DNA of 10,273 nucleotides from an uncultured Gammaproteobacteria bacterium (lineage in GTDB: Bacteria; Pseudomonadota; Gammaproteobacteria; Steroidobacterales; JABDMI01). The translations under genes were made by a program, and so were the position numbers. Positions within the stretch are counted from its first letter, which is position 1. Each line of letters begins with the position of its first letter. This document shows positions 1 to 5,418 of this stretch, piece by piece. Under the pieces are notes generated by a model. The model searched no databases, was not told the DNA's origin, and saw only the letters and a program-made list of their open reading frames with translations. The stretch is from NCBI GenBank assembly GCA_938039225.1, contig CALHVH010000150.1, forward strand, positions 1-10,273, in the 5' to 3' direction.

Positions 1-74
1 CGAGAACTCCGCCAGGCCCGGAAGGGAGCAACGGTATCGGGGACGTTGGGTGCCGAGATGTGGCTGGCGGGGGT
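1..74 (+). ncRNA. ffs: Signal recognition particle RNA (4.5S, small type), 5' end outside the window
   Basis: This is the RNA scaffold of the bacterial SRP. It binds Ffh and, with FtsY, targets nascent inner-membrane proteins. The conserved apical hairpin is present: CCAGGCCCGGAAGGGAGCA at 12-30, with the GGAA tetraloop at 20-23 and the internal-loop AGCA after it. The 3' arm GTGCCGAGATGTGGCTGGC (50-68) matches the E. coli 4.5S 3' arm in layout. The closing run of G at 69-73 would pair with a C-rich 5' end lying before base 1, so the gene is cut by the window edge. The exact 3' end (about 73-76) is estimated. Lying just upstream of dnaX is a common gammaproteobacterial arrangement. Confidence 0.92.
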
Positions 75-92
75 CATCTCCAGCTTTATTTT
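63..92 (+). terminator. Possible intrinsic terminator of the SRP RNA
   Basis: GCTGG (63-67) can pair with CCAGC (80-84), followed directly by TTTATTTT (85-92). An alternative pairing is GAGATG (55-60) with CATCTC (75-80). Both would use bases from the 3' arm of the mature RNA. The stem is short and the loop is 12 bases, so this is tentative. Confidence 0.35.
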
Positions 93-110
93 GAGAGCTA
101 TTAAAACTAC

Positions 111-1892
111 ATGAGTTATCAAGTTCTAGCGCGTAAATGGCGGCCCAAAAACTTTTTAGAGTTAGTTGGGCAACAACATGTTGTGCGTGCATTAGTTAAT
201 GCGCTTGATAATGATCGCTTACATCATGCTTTCTTATTCTCTGGTACACGCGGTGTGGGTAAAACCACAATAGCCCGTATTCTTGCAAAATCCATTAATT
301 GTGAAACCAAGGGTATCAGTTCCGAACCATGCGGAACATGTTCGGCATGTGTCGAAATAACTGAAGGACGTTTTCTAGACCTCATTGAAGTGGATGCGGC
401 TTCACGAACCAAAGTTGAGGAAACTCGTGACCTTTTAGAAAATGTTCAATATGCTCCAACCATGGGTCGCTTTAAGGTTTACTTAATCGATGAAGTGCAC
501 ATGCTCTCAAAGCATTCATTTAATGCACTCTTAAAAACTTTAGAAGAACCTCCACCGCATGTTAAGTTTTTATTAGCTACTACTGACCCGCAAAAATTAC
601 CAATCACTGTATTGTCGCGCTGTTTACAATTTAATCTTAAGCGTATTCCTGAGACGGCTATGCATGAGCACCTAAGCAAGGTTCTGACTGCAGAAAATAT
701 TCCTTTTGATCCTGACGCCTTAGATTTATTAGCCGTAGCTGCTGACGGTAGTTTACGAGATGCTCTAAGTTTGGTTGATCAAGCTATTCCTTATGGAAGC
801 GGAGAGGTACGAGTTAAAGAGGTACGTGACATGCTGGGTACAATTGACCGAGAGCATGTTTTTCAATTACTTGAAGCTTTAGCTGAAAACGATGCTGCTG
901 CATTGCTGCAAAAAGTGTCCGACATGGATACCTTAGCGCCCGATTACGCTCAAGTATTGGATGCAATGAGTGATATATTGCAACGAATGGCGATTGCTAA
1001 GGAAGTTCCAGCGGCTTTAGCGTCGCGTACTGATAGAAATCGTTTGCTTAGTTTATCAAAAGTGTATTCCGCAGAGAAGATTCAACTCTTTTATCAAATT
1101 GCATTGCATGGCCGTCGAGATTTATATCTCTCACCAACAGCTCGTGGTGGTTTTGAAATGACGGTATTACGTATGTTAGCTTTTACACCAGAAGAAGCTG
1201 ATTACACGGATTCTGAAAAAAAAACTTTTAAATCCGTAAAGCCAAACCAACCAACAGTTCCTGTAAACAAGACAACAACGCAAACACAAACACAAACGAC
1301 TGAGTCTGTAAGTGTATCTGCAAACTATCAAGTTCAAAATAACCCTCAATCCTCTGCACCTGTCTTAGCTTTAGTTGAGCAGAATTCTGAAGTGCAAGTT
1401 CAGGAAGTTGTTGAACCTGTGAAATTGACTGTTGTACCCAGTCCCAAAGAAATACTTGAGCCTGTGCATACCAAGACAGATTTCAGTGATGAAAAGGCCG
1501 ATTTAAATATTTCTGATTGGGTTGAATATTATAAAGCCTTACCCTTAAAAGGTGCTGTTAGACAATTAGCCAAGCACTGTGTTTTGCAATCTCAAGAAAT
1601 AGGCGTATTGCGTTTAAATTTGGCAGCCATTGTTGCACCGATGTTATCGGACTCTTTGCGTAAAGAATTACAAGAGGTAATATGTAGACATGAGCAAAAA
1701 ACAGTTGCTCTACAAATTGATATAGCAGAAGACGTTGGAGTAACTCCAGCAGTGCAAGAGAAAATAGAAGCTACAAAAAAAAAACAAGATGCGGTTAAGG
1801 CCATAGAGCAAGATCCATTTGTACAGGCTGTTCAAAAACAATTTTCGGCACGAGTTGATGAAAAATCGATTCGTGACATTAAACCCAAGTAA
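111..1892 (+). CDS. dnaX: DNA polymerase III subunit tau/gamma (clamp loader)
   Basis: This is the ATPase of the clamp-loader complex. It opens and loads the beta clamp, and the full-length tau form links polymerase cores to the DnaB helicase. At 593 aa it is close to the usual tau length (E. coli 643). Visible motifs are Walker A GTRGVGKT at 45-52, the four-cysteine zinc module C64/C74/C77/C80, Walker B DEVH at 127-130, sensor 1 region LLATTDP at 154-160, and the SRC motif at 169-171 that carries the trans-acting arginine finger. Residues about 372-470 form a low-complexity Thr/Gln/Val/Pro linker. The C-terminus ends in DPFVQAVQ..FSARV, typical of tau domain V. The ATG start gives the standard MSYQVLARKWRP N-terminus. 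Its upstream GAGAG (93-97) is a weak ribosome site. The gene leads a probable dnaX-ebfC-recR operon. An A9 run at codons 369-372 may cause slippage to a gamma form. Confidence 0.97.
   Translation: MSYQVLARKWRPKNFLELVGQQHVVRALVNALDNDRLHHAFLFSGTRGVGKTTIARILAKSINCETKGISSEPCGTCSACVEITEGRFLDLIEVDAASRTKVEETRDLLENVQYAPTMGRFKVYLIDEVHMLSKHSFNALLKTLEEPPPHVKFLLATTDPQKLPITVLSRCLQFNLKRIPETAMHEHLSKVLTAENIPFDPDALDLLAVAADGSLRDALSLVDQAIPYGSGEVRVKEVRDMLGTIDREHVFQLLEALAENDAAALLQKVSDMDTLAPDYAQVLDAMSDILQRMAIAKEVPAALASRTDRNRLLSLSKVYSAEKIQLFYQIALHGRRDLYLSPTARGGFEMTVLRMLAFTPEEADYTDSEKKTFKSVKPNQPTVPVNKTTTQTQTQTTESVSVSANYQVQNNPQSSAPVLALVEQNSEVQVQEVVEPVKLTVVPSPKEILEPVHTKTDFSDEKADLNISDWVEYYKALPLKGAVRQLAKHCVLQSQEIGVLRLNLAAIVAPMLSDSLRKELQEVICRHEQKTVALQIDIAEDVGVTPAVQEKIEATKKKQDAVKAIEQDPFVQAVQKQFSARVDEKSIRDIKPK
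1216..1239 (+). promoter_or_regulatory. Candidate slippage/frameshift site producing a short DnaX (gamma-like)
   Basis: Nine consecutive A (1216-1224) fall on codons GAA AAA AAA ACT (E369-T372). The sequence contains the heptamer A AAA AAA in the zero frame needed for -1 tandem slippage. After a -1 shift, or insertion of one A during transcription, reading continues AAC TTT TAA and stops at 1229-1231, giving about 373 aa. After a +1 shift or loss of one A, reading runs four codons to TAA at 1237-1239, giving about 375 aa. Both ends fall near where domain III of E. coli DnaX finishes, so the product would be an ATPase-competent, tau-tail-less subunit. No strong downstream hairpin or well-spaced Shine-Dalgarno stimulator is visible. 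This favours transcriptional slippage, as described for Thermus dnaX, over the E. coli ribosomal mechanism. Activity itself is inferred. Confidence 0.55.
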
Positions 1893-1927
1893 TTAAAAAC
1901 TTATATTGTTCATTTAGGAGATAAACC

Positions 1928-2251
1928 ATGCGTGGTGGAATAGGCAATTTAATGAAACAGGCGCAAAAAATGCAAGAAGATATGCAAAAAGCGCAAGAAG
2001 ATTTAGCTAAAGTGGAAGTAACCGGTGAATCTGGTGCTGGCTTAGTTAAGGCAACTGTTACCTGCAGAAATGATGTTAGGAAAATCGACATTGATGAAAG
2101 CCTTCTTGGTGAAGATAAAGAAATGCTAGAAGATTTAATCGTTGCAGCTTTGAACGATGCACTTAGAAAGGCTGAAGAAAAATCACAAGAAACCATGGGT
2201 AGTATGACGGCAGGTTTGAACCTTCCTCCTGGTATGAAACTCCCATTCTAA
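1928..2251 (+). CDS. ebfC: YbaB/EbfC family nucleoid-associated protein
   Basis: A small dimeric DNA-binding protein of the YbaB/EbfC family, usually encoded between dnaX and recR. It is thought to act as a nucleoid-associated protein and expression modulator. At 107 aa it matches the family (about 100-110). It shows the typical layout: a Gly/Met-rich N-terminus, a charged helix with repeated Met/Gln/Lys (residues about 8-30, likely coiled coil), a central beta region (about 30-55, VEVTGESGAGLVKATV), a second helix (about 63-90), and the flexible tail GLNLPPGMKLPF. The start is supported by AGGAG at 1916-1920, 7 bases before the ATG. It lies 35 bp after dnaX and 26 bp before recR, consistent with co-transcription. 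Its exact role in this organism is not visible from sequence. Confidence 0.95.
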   Translation: MRGGIGNLMKQAQKMQEDMQKAQEDLAKVEVTGESGAGLVKATVTCRNDVRKIDIDESLLGEDKEMLEDLIVAALNDALRKAEEKSQETMGSMTAGLNLPPGMKLPF

Positions 2252-2277
2252 GTTTTTTAGTTAATAGGAATTAATTT

Positions 2278-2886
2278 ATGTCCATGCGTTTTACGCCAGC
2301 TTTAGAAAATCTAATCAACGCCTTACGTGCTTTGCCCGGTGTTGGCAAGAAGTCGGCTCAACGCATGGCCTTTCAGTTACTGGAACGCGATAGGGATGGT
2401 GCGCAACGTATTGCAAAAGGCTTAGAAGAAGCCCTTGAAAAAATTGGGCATTGTATTCAGTGTCGCATGTTTGCCGAAGAAGAACTTTGTCCAATTTGCT
2501 CATCACCTCGTCGTGATTCAAGCACACTGTGTGTAGTTGAAACTCCAGCAGATGTTATTGCTATCGAGCAAACCGGTTGTTTTAGCGGGCAGTATTTTGT
2601 ACTTATGGGACACTTATCACCAATAGATGGAATTGGCCCTTCAGATCTTGGTATACCTGTTTTGCAAGAACGTTTACAGAAAGGTGAAATAAAAGAAATG
2701 ATTCTCGCAACTAATCCAACCGTTGAAGGTGAGGCAACCGCACACTTTCTGGCTGAATTAGCTAAGCAGTATGGAGTCACTTCTAGTCGCATAGCCCATG
2801 GCGTGCCAATTGGAGGAGAACTTGAGTATATTGATCAGGGGACGATACAACATGCTTTCGCTGGCCGACAACAATTGATATTCTAA
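2278..2886 (+). CDS. recR: Recombination mediator protein RecR
   Basis: RecR works with RecO (and RecF) to load RecA onto SSB-coated single-stranded DNA at gaps during recombinational repair. At 202 aa it matches the family (E. coli 201). Visible parts in order are a helix-hairpin-helix around LPGVGKKSAQRMAF (19-32), a C4 zinc finger C59/C62/C71/C74, a Toprim domain starting at VVETPADVIAIE (86-97) and including the NPTVEGEATAHFL segment (146-158), and the conserved C-terminal end GVPIGGELEYID (175-186). AGGA at 2266-2269 serves the ATG at 2278. A second in-frame ATG two codons later (2284) could also be used. It is the last gene of the dnaX-ebfC-recR run, with the repeat beginning 3 bp after its stop. 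Confidence 0.96.
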   Translation: MSMRFTPALENLINALRALPGVGKKSAQRMAFQLLERDRDGAQRIAKGLEEALEKIGHCIQCRMFAEEELCPICSSPRRDSSTLCVVETPADVIAIEQTGCFSGQYFVLMGHLSPIDGIGPSDLGIPVLQERLQKGEIKEMILATNPTVEGEATAHFLAELAKQYGVTSSRIAHGVPIGGELEYIDQGTIQHAFAGRQQLIF

Positions 2887-2889
2887 GTC

Positions 2890-3053
2890 GTCATTGCGAT
2901 TGTTGCATGGATGTAACTTAGTTGAGTCACGCAGGAGCAGTTACCGAGAAGCAAAGCGATGCGGCAATCTGTTTATTGAGTTCCGTTTTTAAAAAGAATA
3001 CAAAATTTAATCACGAGATTGCCACGCCATCGTAAACGATGTCTCGCAATGAC
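2890..3053. repeat. 164-bp interspersed-repeat-like element with terminal inverted repeats
   Basis: The recR-hinT interval is bounded by perfect 10-bp inverted ends: GTCATTGCGA at 2890-2899 and TCGCAATGAC at 3044-3053. Nested inside is a second perfect pair, GGCAATCT (2963-2970) and AGATTGCC (3016-3023), centred close to the self-complementary TTTTTAAAAA (2986-2995). A small hairpin CATCG-TAAA-CGATG lies at 3028-3041. The pieces GTCATTGCGA, GAAGCAAAGCGATG and AGATTGCCACGCC resemble a family of non-coding dispersed repeats built on GTCATTGCGAG...GAAGCAATC seen in Legionella and other bacteria, from general knowledge. No credible coding sequence lies within. It could be a MITE-like relic or a structured RNA element. 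No target-site duplication is evident. Confidence 0.7.
2976..3004 (+). promoter_or_regulatory. Possible promoter for hinT inside the repeat
   Basis: TTGAGT (2976-2981, 4/6 to the -35 consensus) is separated by 17 bp from TACAAA (2999-3004, 4/6 to the -10 consensus). It points toward the HIT gene about 70 bp downstream. This is a weak match inside AT-rich sequence and could be chance, but hinT otherwise lacks a visible promoter of its own. Confidence 0.25.
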
Positions 3054-3073
3054 AATTGAAGAGAGAAAGAACT

Positions 3074-3418
3074 ATGACTGATTGTTTGTTTTGTAAAATG
3101 GCTTCTGGCGAAATCAAGCCTAATATTGTTTTTGAAAATGATGATGTGCTGGCTTTTCGTGACATTAATCCTCAAGCGCCTACGCATGTGCTGATTATCC
3201 CTAAAAAACACATTGCTTCGATTAATGATATTCATTCTGATGATGAAACTTTAGTTGGTAAGCTTTATGCCGCAGCTAAGGCCATAGCTAAGCAAGAAGG
3301 CTTTGCTGGAGATGGTTACAGAGTAGTTATGAATTGTGGCGAAGATGCAGGACAAACGGTGTTTCATATCCACTTGCATTTACTGGGTGGTCGGAAGCTG
3401 ACTTGGCCGCCAGGATAA
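3074..3418 (+). CDS. hinT: HIT family purine nucleotide phosphoramidase (HinT-like)
   Basis: A small homodimeric histidine-triad hydrolase expected to cleave nucleoside phosphoramidates such as AMP-lysine or aminoacyl-adenylates. Translated from 3074 it is 114 aa, the usual HinT length. The N-terminus MTDCLFCKMASGEI carries the C4/C7 pair common in this family. NPQAPTHVLIIPKKHI is at 32-47. The triad H98-I-H100-L-H102-L-L is intact, followed by the typical ending GGRKLTWPPG. I chose the ATG at 3074 over an in-frame TTG at 3056. The purine-rich GAGAGAAAG (3061-3069) sits as a ribosome site before the ATG, and the extra six residues are not family-like. It stands alone on this strand after the repeat and converges with the DUF1254 gene, stops 5 bp apart. 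Confidence 0.93.
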   Translation: MTDCLFCKMASGEIKPNIVFENDDVLAFRDINPQAPTHVLIIPKKHIASINDIHSDDETLVGKLYAAAKAIAKQEGFAGDGYRVVMNCGEDAGQTVFHIHLHLLGGRKLTWPPG

Positions 3419-3444
3419 TTGGTTTAATTTACTTTTTCAGCTTC
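3394..3444. terminator. Inverted repeat across the hinT / DUF1254 convergent stops
   Basis: GAAGCTGA (3394-3401) and TCAGCTTC (3437-3444) are perfect 8-bp inverted copies. They flank both stop codons, with each arm inside the last codons of one gene. A second compact hairpin, CTGGA-AAGC-TCCAG, lies at 3444-3457. A T-rich stretch (TTTAATTTACTTTTT, 3423-3437) precedes the right arm. This could act as a bidirectional transcription stop. The 35-base loop and the lack of a clean trailing T tract make that uncertain. Confidence 0.3.
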
Positions 3445-4434
3445 TGGAAAGCTCCAGGTTTCATCAATAATTTCTTTCTTAGGTCTATACATTCTTACTA
3501 CGTAGTTCCAACCTTCTGTGATGGGTAAAAAGTTGCTGTTGCTTGAATCGCCACCAAAATGAATAGTGTAAGAGCCATCAGTATTTGCTTTGGCTGTTAA
3601 ATTATTCAGGCTATAAGCTGAATATTTATTTTCTTGAAAAAAACCGTCTTTGTTATACATACTAATAGACCAAAAGCCAGTAACCGGTACGTCTTTAAGG
3701 GTAAGCTTATAGCTGCCTAAAGGAAGATTCGGTTGAATATTGATATACGACGCTTCTTTCTCAGGAAGGCCTCCCCATCCATAAGCACTGGTTAATAAGT
3801 GGCGTACTTTATCGACTTCTTCTTGTTTGCCAAAGGACTGCTTTGCGTTAGGAATGTTTTTTGCCAATTCTAATAAGGAATCAGTTGTTGCCTTAAGGCT
3901 TTGAAGATCATAATTTGGGTGAGTATATGGAATGGCTGAATTACTTTTGATGCGTAAACTATCTTGTAACTTGTGAGCTTCAGATATATCTGTGGGATCA
4001 AGCTCGTTTACTAAAATTCTTACAGTAACCAGCACGTAAGGGGTATCGAAGTTTTGAATATCTAACTTATGCAAGCCTGGAGCGTGAAAAATGTTATTGA
4101 TAAAATGATTTTCATTGACAACAGTTGCTGATAAATAACGTGAACCGGAATCGGGCAAAAAAATACTTGCCCCTTTTCTGATATCGATTACAGCTGAGCT
4201 ATACAGTGTATCGCGATTCATACGTTTAATTCTTTGCTGATTAAGTGGCGTGAGAGTTCGACCATGAGTCCATTTATTCACACCACCACTGCGCTTTATC
4301 ACACCGTCAAAATGCATCGACGATTTTGCACTTACATAATTGAGAACATTGATTTTTACGTCAGGGGCGCCGGCCTGTAAAGAAGCAGTAAAAAATGTTA
4401 GCAGTAAACTTATTAATAACTTGCTGTTTTTCAT
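3424..4434 (-). CDS. Exported DUF1254/DUF1214 domain protein, short form
   Basis: The function of this family is not established. It is 336 aa, with a clear Sec signal peptide (Lys-rich start, hydrophobic 6-18, likely cut after LQA at 21), so the mature protein is probably periplasmic. The N-terminal DUF1254-type region includes NRDTLYSSAVIDI (73-85), and the linker includes AYGWGGLPEKEASY (217-230). The C-terminal DUF1214 region shows GFWSISMYNKDGFF (253-266), NTDGSYTIHFGG (284-295), NFLP (301-304) and YRPKKEIID (316-324). Many family members exceed 400 aa, so this is a compact version with a shortened DUF1254 half. There is no sign of truncation at either end. The start is ATG with AAGG about 9 bases upstream. 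It lies 48 bp downstream of rsgA on the same strand and may be co-transcribed, although that gap is AT-rich enough for its own promoter. Confidence 0.85.
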   Translation of the reverse strand: MKNSKLLISLLLTFFTASLQAGAPDVKINVLNYVSAKSSMHFDGVIKRSGGVNKWTHGRTLTPLNQQRIKRMNRDTLYSSAVIDIRKGASIFLPDSGSRYLSATVVNENHFINNIFHAPGLHKLDIQNFDTPYVLVTVRILVNELDPTDISEAHKLQDSLRIKSNSAIPYTHPNYDLQSLKATTDSLLELAKNIPNAKQSFGKQEEVDKVRHLLTSAYGWGGLPEKEASYINIQPNLPLGSYKLTLKDVPVTGFWSISMYNKDGFFQENKYSAYSLNNLTAKANTDGSYTIHFGGDSSNSNFLPITEGWNYVVRMYRPKKEIIDETWSFPEAEKVN

Positions 4435-4482
4435 GATTTATTGCCTTAGTTGTTTTAAGTCCGGAAATTGATGTATAAAAGC

Positions 4483-5418
4483 TCAATAAGGACGATATAG
4501 TTTTTCCATTAAATCGCGTAAATGTCTATAACTTTTATAACGACGGTTACTGATTTTACCTTCATCTACGGCGACCTTTACCGCGCAATGCGGCTCGCGT
4601 AAATGTTGGCAGTCTCTGAATTTGCATGCTTCTCCATAAACACGTATATCAATAAAGCCTTGTGCAACATCGTCAGCAGGTATGGGTGGTGGGGCAAAGT
4701 CTCTCACTCCAGGCGAGTCAATAACACGTCCAGATAGTGAGTCTTCAGGATTGATAATGTATGAACTCGCAACCGTCGTAGTGTGTTTGCCTTCATTGAG
4801 TGCTTTAGAGAGTTCTTGAGTTTGTATGTCTTGGCCTGGAATTAATGAATTGAGTATGGAAGATTTACCAACACCTGATTGCCCAACAAGTACTGAAATT
4901 TTATTATGTAAGTGTGATTTTAATTCTTCAATACCGGGATGCGCAGCAATTGCAGTGGATGTTTCGATACAGGTGTAAGGGAGGTTTTTGAATTCTTCCC
5001 ATGTACGTACTGTTTTATCATCAGCAAGATCCATTTTATTGAGAACCAAAATAATTTCTGTTGGCATAAGTTCTGCGGTTGCCAAATAGCGATCAATGAG
5101 TTCAGGGTCAAAAACTGGCTTTACTGCAGCCACAATGATGAGTTGATCCAAATTTGCTGTTAATACTTCTTTGCGGCCACGCATATTGGGCCGAGCAAGT
5201 TCATTTTTACGTTCAAGAAAGGACTCAATAACTCCAATGCCTTCCTCATTAATAGTTAGTTCTACGCGATCTCCGCAGACAATACCTTTTTGTTTTCCAC
5301 GCATCGTACAACGAAGAATCTTAGTACTTTCATTATCAGTAACTTCAACTAAGCAGTGATAGCGTAAATTAGCTATCACCAGACCTGTAGTTGTTATGCT
5401 TTTGTTGTATTTAGGCAA
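4483..5418 (-). CDS. rsgA: Ribosome small-subunit-dependent GTPase A (RsgA)
   Basis: A late 30S-subunit maturation factor whose GTPase is stimulated by the 30S particle. It is 311 aa, with an N-terminal OB-fold (about 12-70). The circularly permuted GTPase motifs run in the diagnostic order: G4 NKMD at 127-130, G1 GQSGVGKS at 179-186, the G2-region threonines HTTT at 212-215, and G3 DSPG at 234-237. The zinc-binding set is C265, C270, H272 and C278. The start is unusual. The first in-frame start after a TGA is a TTG at 5418-5416, overlapping the end of the upstream protease gene by 8 bp, with no clear Shine-Dalgarno. The next in-frame candidate, GTG at codon 14, would cut into the conserved start of the OB-fold. 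Translation is therefore probably coupled to the protease gene. Confidence 0.96.
   Translation of the reverse strand: MPKYNKSITTTGLVIANLRYHCLVEVTDNESTKILRCTMRGKQKGIVCGDRVELTINEEGIGVIESFLERKNELARPNMRGRKEVLTANLDQLIIVAAVKPVFDPELIDRYLATAELMPTEIILVLNKMDLADDKTVRTWEEFKNLPYTCIETSTAIAAHPGIEELKSHLHNKISVLVGQSGVGKSSILNSLIPGQDIQTQELSKALNEGKHTTTVASSYIINPEDSLSGRVIDSPGVRDFAPPPIPADDVAQGFIDIRVYGEACKFRDCQHLREPHCAVKVAVDEGKISNRRYKSYRHLRDLMEKLYRPY

Noticed and set aside
1275..1300. Short tandem CAAACA-type repeat encoding TQTQTQT in dnaX
   Set aside because: It is a few copies within the disordered tau linker, where low-complexity sequence is expected. It is too short to call a separate repeat feature.
1879..2196. 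105-aa antisense open frame over ebfC
   Set aside because: It is a Ser-rich shadow of the Lys/Glu-rich sense gene, with no ribosome site or family resemblance, and ebfC is a certain gene.
2457..2792. 111-aa antisense open frame inside recR
   Set aside because: It lies opposite the conserved zinc finger and Toprim codons of recR and shows no recognisable motif.
2890..3053. CRISPR-like or riboswitch reading of the recR-hinT spacer
   Set aside because: There are only paired inverted ends, with no regularly spaced direct repeats and no recognised riboswitch core. A dispersed palindromic repeat explains it better.
3056..3073. Upstream TTG start for hinT
   Set aside because: It adds six charged residues not seen in HIT proteins and would consume the purine-rich ribosome site; the ATG at 3074 fits the family.
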